Positions 33,373 to 46,086 of a stretch of 47,500 bases of DNA are shown here, piece by piece. How positions within the stretch are numbered: position 1 is the stretch's first letter; every line of letters starts with the position of its first letter. Source of the DNA: Chrysomallon squamiferum (lineage: Eukaryota > Mollusca > Gastropoda > Neomphalida > Peltospiridae). The translations under genes were made by a program, and so were the position numbers. The stretch lies in the NCBI GenBank assembly GCA_012295275.1, contig CM022675.1, forward strand, positions 16,572,189 to 16,619,688, read 5' to 3'. Under the pieces are notes generated by a model. The model did not search any database, was not told where the DNA came from, and was given only the letters and a program-made list of their open reading frames with translations.

Positions 33373-36300
33373 TTAGTAAGTTATTTGCCATCTTGATGGT
33401 TGTTCACAGTTTTTTTGTCCACAGAAAGTATTAAAAGTGGTTTCAGATCTAAATCCCAAAATTTCACGTTCATCTTCAATTCTGAATGAAAAGGTTGATT
33501 CTTTTGTCCCAATGAAATGTCTGAAATCCAAAACAAGAGAAAAACTTGAAGAAAAGAAAATAAACACTGTATAAAGTCAACAAGAAAAAAGGAGTAATAC
33601 ATCCCCCAAAAATGAGAAACATTATGTAGCATTAAATTTGTTCATGTTAGAAGAGACTATTTTAGTATTGTAATGATTTAAATCTTAATGTGGATTCTTT
33701 AAACACTGAACTAACAAATTTAAAACAATACAAACCTAGCATGTGCACATATCCACTGGTCTATAATGGCAACTCCTCCATCTTTAAATTTGTCAAGTTT
33801 TACTAATGATGGAACATATCTGTAAACTTCATAATCAGCCAGATATTCTTTTAGCTCATTAAATTCTACCAAAAAAAAAAAAAAAAATAATAATAATGAT
33901 TAACTAACAAAAACCCCCAAAATACCATAACAATATTTTAACCAAAGAAATGAAAATGTAAAATTGTGGGAGCATACTGTTTATTCAGATTGAAAGTTAG
34001 AGTAATTCAAACCAGTAGTATTTTAATACTCACAGAATATATTAAAAAACCCCAAAACAAACAAATAAAAAGCACTTCAAACTAAAACTGGCTATTTAAA
34101 AACTCACTTTAAAAAATATATTTAGAAATCAGTAAAAAACACTAATACAAACTACTACAGTATTAATATAATAATTAGCATAAGAAAATATTACTATAGA
34201 TCAATGTATATGGATAGAATCGAGTATCATACCTTCTTTAGAAGCATCTGTAGCTATAAACACTTTTGTCAAGGAATACTTGTTTAACAGGGATGTGATG
34301 TTAACTGCAGCTTCTTTCAAAGTTGGAACATCACTTTCACGAGACCTTGCAAAATCACCTCTTCGTAAATGTACACCAATATATGGTCCACCTTTCGCAT
34401 CCCCATGTTTCCTCTGAAACAGGCATTGAGAAGTAGAAATTGTAATGAATCTATAGTATTTCTTATTTACTGTGTATCTCTGATGATGTGAAGAAATAGT
34501 CTAAACACACTCTACATATTTGCAAATTATGTGTTGTTTTTTGTTTTTTTCTATTCAAACAATTGTTAACACAGCATAACAAATAAGAATAAAGTTTGAT
34601 TATCTCCGTTAGTCCAGTCAAACTGCTAACACTTTAGAACTTACTTTCATCTTTGTCCAGTCTTCTTCAAGAGTTGTGTTATCTGCCTCATCAGTGGAAT
34701 TCAGAAACTCTTTTCTAAATTTATTACCTTCCTCTATCAGATGTTTAGCAAATCGCATGCTTCTTCGAGCCTAAAAATACATATTTGAAATATATAATGA
34801 AAAAGTGTTTGGAACTGCTTTATTTCTTTGAGGATTAAAAGTTGTGTTTTTTTGTTTTGTTTTTTTAAATTAACCATCAGTGGTCACAACTTAGAATTTC
34901 CTGGATACTGCTAAAGAAATACACCAAGACAAGCAGGTTCACTGCTCCAGAACTATGCCTGGGTAACATCTTCTTTATCTTACTTTAGATTTAAGTAAAA
35001 CAGCTTTTATGTAGCAGCATCTTACGTACATTGGACAAGAGGATTCAAGTAAAATACCTCTTTTCTTTCACACTAACTAAATTATTTTAAATTATTTAAC
35101 ATATACAAGTGGCAAGTTGTGTTTGAGGAGGGACCAGCATCAATTTGAACTTCATCTTGAACAAAACAGAGATAAAAATGACACATGACTAACATAGACA
35201 ACTGACCTCTTTACATAATTGTCTCAAAATGATTTGGACCTCAAGATAAAAGCATGAAGTATACTGAAACATGACATCATAGTGTTTTTGTTTTTTGGTA
35301 ATCTCCAGTGCCAAAAATCTGGCAACTGCTGGAAAAGTATCATCTATGCATTAAAAATTAAGAAAACAATTTAACAGTAAGATAAGTGGAAAACAACAAA
35401 CCTCCCAAAAGGTGGCATCTCCAAAATTATCATGTATAAGTGTTTCTGCTCTTTCTATCATAACATTACTGAAATTAATTAAAATTGGCAATTATTAAGC
35501 ATTTATTACAAAGGTTATATTTGATAATACAAAGAAATAGTTTAGATACATTTTCTATATACTTCCAAGTTGTATATTTTATTTAGTCTTCCAGCCTTAA
35601 TTAATAACAAAGGATAACAACTCAACAGTACTGTTTGAAAATATCTAGTCACTCCCTTTTATCATTATTATGATGTCACTGTGTAAAGTATGTACTAATT
35701 TTTTTGTAATGTATCTCAAGATATTCTCAGAATAAATACTAGTCTGACTGCCTTGTACACAGTATCACCATTTAAGTGGCATTCAGACGTTTTATAAGTG
35801 CTATTTTACTGAGAGTTAGTTTTTACACCATTTATTCTCAGTGGTGTAGGTACATTTTAAAGGAACATGATTTTACCTCGCTGTGGTATTAGTATTCAGA
35901 AAATGTTTTATGTAAGAAGCATGAGCCTGTATAGAAACACACTGGAATTTCCTAGCTGTAACCTCATCACCATATCCAGTGAAGAAGCCATAGTAAAGAC
36001 CATCATCAGACACCTATAAAACAGCAAAAATTGATTTCATTCTGCCACTAATTCAGATTGTTTAAAACAACAATTTTTTTTTTTTTTTCATTTACAGCTG
36101 ACAAATATAAAACTTTAAAATTTTAACAATTCAGATAGCTTTAAAACAAAACCTGTTTCAAGAATAATATTTTTTTTTTAGAAATGTATACCTTACAACT
36201 ACATTGAAATGTGTAATTTTAAAACTTTAATTAGCTTCTTTTTTTAAAATCAATAACATTAAAAACAAAAGTGTAAGTCTATTAAAAAAAAAAAGATGCA

Positions 36301-38232
36301 AAGAAACAAAAAGATTTTAAATACAAAAAAACACAAAGGATTATTAACTTAAACCATTCTGTTTTCAGTATCAGAAAAGCTGTTGTATTTGGTTTTCAGT
36401 AAAATAAGTAAAATTAATACAATACACACACACAGTACATATTCAAGTTTACCTTTCTATAAGCTGGTGGGTCAATGCATTCTCTGAAATCCATTTTTTG
36501 CTCCCATTCCCCTCCCCACCCTTCTTTATAGTGCTGCAGGTAGTAGATCTCCTCAATCACTGGTTCATCAAGTGCTATCAGTTAAAAAGAATAAGAATGT
36601 AAATGTGTTATAAAAACAAAGTCAGTATTAATTTACACTTCTGTAAACAATTATTTCTGTGGCAGCAGCTTTGTAAGTAATAAAATAAATGAAACAGTTC
36701 TTTCACAATTGAAATTTTAACAAGTTCAATCTAAATATTTCAACAAAATGTCTTACATATTTTTATTGTTATTATTATTTATTTTCTATCAACCTCATGT
36801 AAAGATTATTGTTTGAAACGCACACACAAACACACACACTGTATTCGGTATATATATTCTAGTATTTAAAAATCAAATAAGTGTTTACAAGTAACAGTTC
36901 ACTGCATGTAAATAACTTAAATTTATAAAGTATTTAACAAAACCAATTTGTTAAATATTTGCATTTCACCTTATTGTTGTCTCAAATTTTATGAAATCAC
37001 TATAAAGTAACTTAATTTAAAACTACACACATTATTCAAAATAAGTAGGAGGTATTAAAAACAAAATAACATCATCACATCAGTGAGGTATTTCAAAAAA
37101 TTAGTGAAAAAATAAATCACCCAGTTAAAGATCAGCTGAATTTATTTTTGATTTTGAATATCTTGTCTTTAGAACTCTGTGACATCACACATTTGTGCCA
37201 GGCAGAAATATCATAACATACTTTTTAACTACTAATAAAGTAATATCCCCTGCTGATTTTGAATAGTATGTTTAAAAAAACGAATGAACAAATAAAATAA
37301 AATAAAATAAAATAAAATAATAATCTGTATAAATTTATCTAGCTAAATAATCTATCTATCTGTCTATTTACAAAATCACAAACTCAAAGAAAAATAAGGA
37401 ACAAACTTTTGAGAAAATCAGCAAATTCTATGACTGGACAAAATGATCGTAAACTTTGTAAATCAAAGAACATGGACCAAGGCAGTTTATGCTGGTAAAT
37501 GTGATAAGATTTCCAGTGATAGATGTTAGACCACGATGGCAGAACAAGAATCCATGGATGTTTAGAGTCTTCATTAAGAACCCTCATAAGATAGGCCATC
37601 CGCATATATACATCACGCCGTAAATTGAAACCTTCACCTGGATTCACATCATAAAGTAAATATCTGTAAATGTACATAAATTTTATTACTGTCTGTATTT
37701 CCATTTTTTAAAATTGTTTTGATTAACTTAAATTTTTGTTAGCTTATTATCTGCTCATATCCAAATAAATCCATAATTACACTGCTATTAAATATTAAAT
37801 TACTATATTATTGTATATACATCAGTGTTTAGATATACATGGAATAAGCTAAACTTCCTAAAGCTATCTAAAGTATGATCATAATGATGTACCATTTATC
37901 TTTGTTTTATATAAAATATGAAAATGTATATACATGCAGTTCGAATTAATCAGTAAAAATTAAAATGTTGAACTAAACTGTGCTGCTAGTTACTAGCTGT
38001 TGCCTTGATGGATATACAAACTACATGCTATAAATCTTATGACGTGGAAAGTGCTGGAAAACTAGACAATTTTAAAACATAAAAACTACAATTGACATCA
38101 CCTGAGCGGTTGTGCTTGCCCCATCTTCATTTCTTGCTGATTTGGTGGTTGCATAACAATATAATCTTGTTCATCCCCATTCAGCTGGTTTAACAAAACC
38201 ACGAAAATCACAAACAAATATAAAATCATCAT
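33373..38232 (-). CDS. POFUT2: GDP-fucose protein O-fucosyltransferase 2, complete, 9 coding exons, 432 aa
   Basis: Exons in transcript order: 38232-38102, 37663-37407, 36574-36453, 36013-35877, 35468-35402, 34770-34645, 34413-34233, 33865-33736, 33520-33373 (stop 33375-33373). All introns are GT-AG and phases agree. POFUT2 is a soluble ER enzyme that transfers fucose from GDP-fucose to Ser/Thr of folded thrombospondin type 1 repeats. Residues 1-19 form a hydrophobic signal peptide ([19 protein letters not shown]). [19 protein letters not shown] carries Glu54, the same number as the catalytic Glu54 of the human enzyme. HLRRGDF (295-301) is the GDP-fucose-binding Arg motif. [20 protein letters not shown] and the C-terminal [11 protein letters not shown] match the family end. 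Length (432 versus 429 in human) is normal. ATG 38230-38232 was chosen because it begins the signal peptide; the next codon is also ATG. No defect was seen. Confidence 0.97.
37291..37323. repeat. (AAAAT)n microsatellite in POFUT2 intron 2
   Basis: About six AAAAT units. The remaining POFUT2 introns are AT-rich and show no other feature. Confidence 0.9.
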
Positions 38233-38290
38233 TTTCTTCAGCACTTCTTCTCGCCTGCAGTTTAATGGGACATAACTCTGAATTGATGTA
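38233..38290 (-). other. POFUT2 5' UTR segment with candidate upstream acceptor
   Basis: On the minus strand TTTGATTTTCAG ends at 38291 and is followed by a frame open to the signal-peptide ATG. This may be a 5' UTR exon with an upstream first exon, or the ATG at 38307 may simply lie in the leader. The choice needs transcript data. Confidence 0.35.
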
Positions 38291-38513
38291 CTGAAAATCA
38301 AAAACAAATCCGATAGAAAAGAGCAGCATGTTTCACGAAGGGAAATTTTAATAGTAAAGTACTGTGTTGATAATAGTCAGCAGTTAAATGAATTATATGA
38401 TTTGTAAGTGGTACTTGAAAAGAATCCACCACAAAATCATTCAAAGAACCTTACATGAGGCTTACTAATATGAATTTTGGACAAAACGCAATTTTAATTT
38501 TGAAATTTTGAAA

Positions 38514-38516
<3 letters not shown>

Positions 38517-38554
<38 letters not shown>

Positions 38555-38566
38555 ATTATTATTATT
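38517..38566. repeat. (ATT)n microsatellite
   Basis: About 16 ATT units with one AAT interruption. Confidence 0.93.
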
Positions 38567-38783
38567 AAACATCTTATCTTATTTATTTATTTTTTATTAT
38601 TATTATTATTTTATGTTTTTTGGAGGACAAAATAGTATTTTATAAATAATGGCTATACCTTTTGATACGGTTGTTGATTCTATTTTCAACTAAGTTTATC
38701 TGAATATTTAATACAGTTTCTTTTCAATAGCAGTTTGAATGCTGTAACATTTTTCAGTAATTCTGCTTTATCGGCCTTTAGAT

Positions 38784-38788
<5 letters not shown>

Positions 38789-38816
<28 letters not shown>
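38789..38816. repeat. Poly(A) run
   Basis: Twenty-eight consecutive A. No retroposon body or target duplication was recognised. Confidence 0.9.
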
Positions 38817-38819
<3 letters not shown>

Positions 38820-41064
38820 GGAAAAATGCATCATCTTTTATATAAATCATTCACAGTATTATACCAAGGTGATTACTACATGCTAAATATTTTTCATGCG
38901 TTGAACAAATGTACTAGGTTAGGCTAACTGAAACTGATAACTAAATATATTTTTAATTTACCACATTTTACGATTCATAGAGCACCACAAAAGCTATTTG
39001 TAAAGACGTTTTGAGAAAAGGGACAAAATTCGGCATCATAGTATAATTCAATGATGAAGGGCTTAGCCCCGTTGGATATTCATACTCATTCAGGGACAGA
39101 TTATTCTTTCGATAAGAGGTAGGGGGTCCGAACCAATATGTAAATGTTCTATATTTGAAATTTAAAATTTTACAGTTTGATTTTTCACAGTTCTTAGCAT
39201 TGCTATCTTTTCGCCAGTGCCTGCCGCCATATCAGCTGTGTCAGCAAACTAATCTATGAAGCTGGTATTCAGAGCATGATATCTAATTGTTTATTTGTTT
39301 TAGTGACCATTATCTGGAAGATAGTCACAAAACAAAAAATATAATATGTTACAGAGGAGCTGATCATACGACTCCGGGAATGTATTTGCTGTCATATTCG
39401 GTTTTGATTTCATACATTTGTATGTATGATTAACACCGACAAAGTTTATAAAAAGCCTTTGGAAGGCTGAATTAAAAAAGAAAAAGAAAGAAAAACACAC
39501 GAAAAGAACGATCTTCTCAACCGAATTCCCCTTTATATCACTACCATCCTAGTTGTACATCAACTCCTAAGTAATTTATTTCGTTCAGTAGATGAATGTA
39601 GAAGTTTAAATATATTTAATATCCCAGAGTTTTTATATATAAGATTACCTTTAGCTGTTTTTTAAAAATATATATATATATATATTGCCGAACCAGGCAT
39701 TATGTCACGGCTGTTGACACGCGTTCACTCTCATTCAGAAAGCGACTGATCAAGCTGATTCTCTGCGGCCAAACATTCCTGAAATCTTTTTAAAACTTGT
39801 GAACAAAATAATCATTCTTTTCATGATATGTCGATTTAACCTCATACAGTTATTAATTAAGTGATTAAATCTGGGATGAAATGATATCGGAGATAGTTAC
39901 GTATATATTGTCTGACTGTGCCTAGGCCTTAGTTAATAAATCATCAAAGTTCTTTAGGCACATCGCTTCTCGACATAATGTTGTTTACAGTTTGGTGGAG
40001 GCCGTCAGTAGAAAATCTGTGAAGATTTTATGCAATTTATTTATTCCCGATGCCTCAAAGAGCGAAAAATCTATGCCCACATGTCTTCATTTCTCAAATT
40101 TATGATTGTTTACTCATTAATATTTACCTATTTATTTTATTATTCTGTTGTTTTGGCAATGTCTTCGAAATGATATTGGAAGTGATGGTTGAATAAGTGT
40201 TTTTAATCAGTATTAGTGGGAGTTGTTTGAAACGTGGATCAAATAATAAATAACAAAATATAAGTAATATATAATAAAATATGTCGGTACAAATTTTCTT
40301 ATTCAGTCTTTTCTTCTTAGGTTTGACATTTGCTTCACAAAGTCCACGCCCACATTCAAAACATTTTCTCAAAGTCACTTTTTAAATCTTATCCATGTGA
40401 ACTTCGGCTTCTGCTCCATTTACGTCCACATCACCGCACTTGTAACTTTTGTAACTCATTATTCATTCAGTTTTTGATCATATTTTCTTAAAATACTGTC
40501 TTGTAAAGTGCTTTGAACCCGCACTCACAAGGAAAGACTACTCATCAAGTCTTCTATATTATTAGATATTATAACTAGATATTACTAGTTTTAAGACTGT
40601 TGCTAGATGCTCAAGAAAACTGGAACATATTAAAAGAAAAAGGATGAACAGTCCAATTAAAATTAACTTAGTCAATGTTAATATACTTTGCAGAGTTATG
40701 AAAAAATGTGGAATATTAGGAACACACAGTGTGACTTATTATGAAATAAGCTTTGTTAGAGACAGCCTCGCTTCAGTGCCAGTGCGGGCCCTCAACGCTT
40801 GAGTTTTCTTCAAAATGGCAGTTGTGCGCAAAAGGAACTAAAAAAATTAAATATTAAAAAATTCATAATTTTGGATTGAGGACTTTGAATTTTTTATCAC
40901 TGAAATCAGGATAACAAGACCTACAATTATAGTTAGGAATCAACCTTTATTTTCCAAAATAAAAATCACGTTTGAGTATTTATTAAAAACAACATGAACA
41001 GTGTGATATTAAAGTTATGAATAGTATAGGTAAGCTTTTTAATATAAAATAATCAGGTACCTCA

Positions 41065-41216
41065 TTTCTTTCTTTCTTTCTTTATTTTTTATTATTATTA
41101 TTATTATTATTTTATTATTATTATTATTATTATTTTATTTTTTTTAACTGCTCACTGTTTAAGAACATTTCTTTACATTTACATCCTTTTTTATTTTTTA
41201 TTATTATTATTATTAT

Positions 41217-41252
<36 letters not shown>
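41065..41252. repeat. Compound (CTTT)n, (ATT)n and poly(T) low-complexity tract
   Basis: CTTT repeats pass into ATT repeats (41090-41135). After a short unique spacer come a second ATT tract and 34 consecutive T (41219-41252). Confidence 0.9.
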
Positions 41253-42788
41253 CATCGATCGCTAGATAATCACATAAAACGAATCAAAGTTTCTAATTTA
41301 AAACAACAGATGAAAATTGCATTCAATTGTTTCTGCGAAGGTGCGCGTGCCGGATTGGGCGGGAAATTGTCAGGTGTTAAACACTTCAGGCTATCAGAAA
41401 AACACTTGGGTTCAATTAAATTCTGTTACGATGACTACTTTTCGCTTTTTGAATGAAAAACACTGCTTTATTTTATTGTCCCAAAATCTTTAAATAAATG
41501 GTGATATGTTACATTGATTTGTTTGAAATAAATTCTTACATCTATAAGGGTTATGTCGTCTGCAAAGATTCCCACGAGCTGAACATTTTCTCTTTATAAC
41601 TGATTGCTACTTGTTACGATAGATTCATGCACCACCATTAGCTGAAAATGCTTAACAATGCTATGTTTGCACTTAAGAACACTATTCTCACTTTCAGTAA
41701 TTTTATTTAATGGATTCAGATTTCATTATTATATTATTCTCGTTTAGGTAAACTATTTGCCTTATTGTGTATCTGCTGTGATGCAAGAACATTATGTGCA
41801 TTAAAGAAGTTAACTTTACTACTAACAAACTACAATAATAATATACTTAATTAAAAAAATAAAAATAAAAAAATAAAAAAATATTTATTTATTATGAAGA
41901 AAAGAAAATTTCTTAGTGTGGTATACTTACAGGCCCGAACAGAAATGTATGTAGTGTGTGTGTGTGGGGGGGGGAGCAGTCGACGGCCCGAAGTTTTTGT
42001 TTAGAATATAGAATGCAGGAGATGAATTTTCCTGTATTCTCGGAAGTAAATTTAAAATATTTGCTTCATACAGATCGCTTCATCTGACTATAATTTATTT
42101 TATTTTATGTTTTACACGTCGACGGACAAAAAAAATAAACTTTAGAAAATATAACAACCGTATAATACTGTTTAATACAGAATTATAATAACGTAAGAAT
42201 AAATGCTCACATAAAACAATGTAAATGGGAAATGGTAAGTTAAAATTTTGTGACATTTTCCTAACTTTACCCGCATTTCCCGAAATCTGGAAAACCGAGG
42301 TCCATGAAATTGATGGCCACAGTACAGACATACATACATATGCACATACTTACAGATGTTTCAGTTAGAATTCGAAGCCGTTATCAACCAATCCTTTAAA
42401 AAAATTATGATGCTCCGATTAAGGATATTATGTTGTCTTCGAGTAGCTGTTGGCTTAAAATTAATGAATTAATGAATAAATAAACAAATGAATGAATGAA
42501 TGAATGAAAAACAGAAAATTGTTTTATCCGTCGATGAACCAAATCAGGAATTTCAGAGAAGTTTTTAAATCACAGGTAACGACAATTAAGATTGATTATT
42601 AAAACAATCATCTACTCACCTTTCCTTGAATACAGCACTTATTAATATTGATAATTTTCATCCAGAAATATTTACTTGAAAACTGTCGATTAATGCAACA
42701 AATGGTGGTAGAAAACAAGGTCAATAAATTATCAGCCTTTCAAAGGTACTATATATAAAATTATTAAAATATTACTTAAAATGTCTAG

Positions 42789-42860
42789 CCAATCAACGCA
42801 ATTTACCTGGGTATTAATTCATGTTTGATCATTTTCTGTAACACTTTATTCCGTGACGTA
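42789..42860 (+). promoter_or_regulatory. Candidate proximal promoter of the homeobox gene
   Basis: A CCAAT box (42789-42793) and a CRE-like TGACGTA (42854-42860) lie 120 and 55 bases upstream of the start codon. No TATA box is evident. The motifs are seen; their use is inferred. Confidence 0.35.
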
Positions 42861-42911
42861 CGAAAGAAAACCTTGTCTTAAAATCGACCAGCGAACTTCA
42901 CTACATTTATA

Positions 42912-45723
42912 ATGGAAAAAGAAGAAAAAGTAAACAGTGTTTGTGATAAAAAGGAAGATGATTTTAAAGCGATAAATAGTGTCAAAGAAATAAAAAATAA
43001 GGATCTAGCAAATAAAACACCTGGACGCGAACAACAAGGATCGTATTTGTCTATAGAACAAATTTTGTGCGGAAGTAAAAAATTGGAGGAATCTAAATCA
43101 GACAACAATATTTCTGCCAGTGGAAATTTTGCCGCGCAAATTCCTCCCGGCTTCCGTCATCAAGAATTACGTCAGACGTACAGCAGTTTCCCGCCATTTC
43201 CGAGCACCTTTGCCTTGAGATCTCCGTTACCAGACGGATACCCAGTTTATCCAGCAACTAGCACACTACACCATGGCGAAATCTCGAACTGGTTTCAGCA
43301 TGCTCTTTACCAAAGACAAATGTTTTTGGAAGGTAGGTTTAAAAAAAAAAAATAAAATAAGAACACTAACTAAATAAATAAATTAAATACTGCTACCACT
43401 ACTACAGCAGTCGTAACGAAATGATAGTAAAAATAGTAGCAATAACAGTAGGAGGGCTAGTTGTAACAGTAGTAGTAGTAGTAGTAGCAGTAGTAGTCAT
43501 TGACGTAACTTGGGCGTGGCCACACGGACTGTTGCAGGGGTGCAAAATTAAAAACAAAAAAAGAAAAGAAAAATAAGGTAATAATAAAGCAGTAATAAAA
43601 TAGCGTAACCCTTTCCATTCCATGAAAACTTCCCATCCAGTCCGCTGTTACAAGGCCACATTACTGCCATATAGTAATCATAGGCGTATCTATTATCAAA
43701 CTAATGAAGCTTAAGCCTTAGGGCCCCGAATCCAGGAGGCAACTTTAGTCCACATTGCTTCAAAATTTTAATCCAGATCAGAGCTGCCATGGTTAAAATT
43801 AAAAAATATGAAGACTTGTCACGGAGTGGGCTCATTAAAGAAGATAACCATGGTTACCCTCACCCCTTTGCAGGACCGCCACTGATATAATAAAGCAACA
43901 GTGAACCAGTACACAAATTATTTTTATTATATTTTTAGCATTATTACCATTATTTTAGAAGCTGAACTGAGTGATGCCAAAGCTATCCCTGTAGCCACTT
44001 TGCGGCTTCTGTTGAATAATATTTGGCCTGCAGAACATCATACCAAACAAATTAATAAAAAAATGTCAGCCAGTAAGCACTGCAGGTTAGCTTGGCGCCG
44101 CCCAGAGAGCCCGGACCAGTAACACGCAGCTAGATGTCAGTCACACGTCCCGATAAACCAGCATGTCTTATTATAAGTGCAGTTTTTCTATTTTCTAAGT
44201 AAAAACCAAAAAAATAAAATCTTTTCTGGAAAACTCATTTCCAGTAAAATGTTGATCTCCAGTTAATATAAAATGATTAGCTTTCTTTTTTCCATCCTGT
44301 ATGATTGCTGAGGGTGAAAACGCGGTAAATCGGTGTCTTTCTTGTTCATCTTTAATTTCAACTTTGTTAACTGACAATCTTTCTTAACTGACAATATAAA
44401 TAACAACATTTTTTTTTTTAAAAACGTTTAATATATTTGCTATTGATTTCATTTTTTGCTATGGCATTAATGGCACAAATTGAGACAAAATCCAATTCAA
44501 AGTAAAAAGTCGCTGGACGTAGTAGTGGTAGTAGTAGCAATAATGTTGGTGATGGTTATTTTATATGTGTAGACAGTGGCGGACTGGGTCTAGAATGTCT
44601 ACCGGGAGAACTTGTAAAAAGGACCATTCAGAAGAGTCCACTTAATGCCAAACATGTTGAAAGGGCCCTCAGGAAATTTACCTGTTCTCCGCCCTTTCGT
44701 GCATGTATAAAGTTAAAAGTAAAATAATTTCACAAAAAGCTCAGTTCAGCTTTTGTCTGTCCTCTAGCTCAGCGCAGTTCAGCACGTCGCCAACGTCGTG
44801 TCAACATCGACAGGAAGCCAAGACAAGCATATTCATCAATACAGCTAGAAAGACTGGAACGGGAATTTAAGGTAGAAATTATATTCAACAATCGTCCGTT
44901 TTAATCTGAAAACTAACTATGTATGTCTAGCGTGATACAGCTATTTGTTTACGCTTAAACTTTGAATATTGAAACCATTTGTTATTTTCCTGCATAGTCA
45001 GTGCATCATAATAGGCTCATTAAAGGCCATGCTATGTTTTTTCTGTCTGTTGGAAGGTTCACATAAAAGATATGTTGCTGCAAATCGAAAGAGTACACAT
45101 TTTTCGGTAGCGGGTTTCTCCTCTAATTATCTGTTATGTTCATAACCATGATTATGAACGATATTATTAAAATTAAATTAAAATTTGTTGACAGCGTCGT
45201 TAATACAATATTTCTTCCTTTCTCGTCTTTCTGCTGTTAAGGAACGACAACTCTGGCTAAATTGCTTTGACGTGCGTTTGCGTTGTGAGCTTTGCAGCCA
45301 GAGTTATCTTTGACACATTTTGTGTTTCATATTGTAAAAAGCACGTTTTGTGATTGATTCACATTTTAAACCCTATACTTTTTGTCACTTAAGTCGTGAT
45401 CATGGTGAAAAATAAATACAAAACAAACAAAGAATCTTTTATTTGAGCTTTCCCACAGGCAGGAAACTGTTCACAGTGACCTCTGACAAATCAGGCATGA
45501 GTTTCTGAGGTGAACTGATCCTGTTTTCTATGAATCCTCGGACCTTTGCTCTAACCAAAAAAGACTAAAACTAGCTGACATTTTTGTTTAAAAATGAATT
45601 CCCTTGTAACGAACATACGTCAAAAATTGCACTAATTATTAAAAAGAAACATTCTCGATAAATGAATACTAATAAATTATATATATGTCTATTTTAGTTA
45701 TGTTTTACATAAAGTATAAATAG

Positions 45724-45774
<51 letters not shown>

Positions 45775-45990
45775 TTAATTGCTTGGTGTACGTCAATGGC
45801 TGCAGGCTGATCGGTATCTGAGTGTTAACAAACGTGTGGAACTCTCGAAAGCGCTGGGTCTGACAGAAACTCAGATTAAAACCTGGTTTCAAAACAGAAG
45901 GTATACACGTCCATCTATATTCTAAATTTAACATATTATTATTATTATTATTATTATTTTAAATTTTAAACTTTAAAAAAATGTTTAATT

Positions 45991-46086
<96 letters not shown>

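Larger units (their letters stand above)
38308..42788. other. Intergenic DNA between the divergent POFUT2 and homeobox genes
   Basis: No gene could be supported on either strand. The stretch holds ATT and poly(A)/poly(T) tracts and some scattered GC-richer patches (for example 39700-39780, 41330-41370, 40765-40830) that could be promoter-type sequence or old mobile-element debris. It should contain the promoter of POFUT2 and distal control sequence for the homeobox gene, but no specific element could be assigned. Confidence 0.5.

Noticed and set aside
39040-39140. GC-richer patch ending GGGGGTCCGAACC considered as a tRNA or tRNA-derived SINE
   Set aside because: No complete B box with TTCGAATC spacing to an A box and no cloverleaf could be drawn.
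40124-40378. Minus-strand open frame with Cys-rich start (KCFECGRGLCEANVK) considered as a transposase zinc-finger end
   Set aside because: The Cys spacing does not match piggyBac or BED fingers, a stop lies directly upstream, and the rest of the frame is low-complexity; no transposase motif could be seen.
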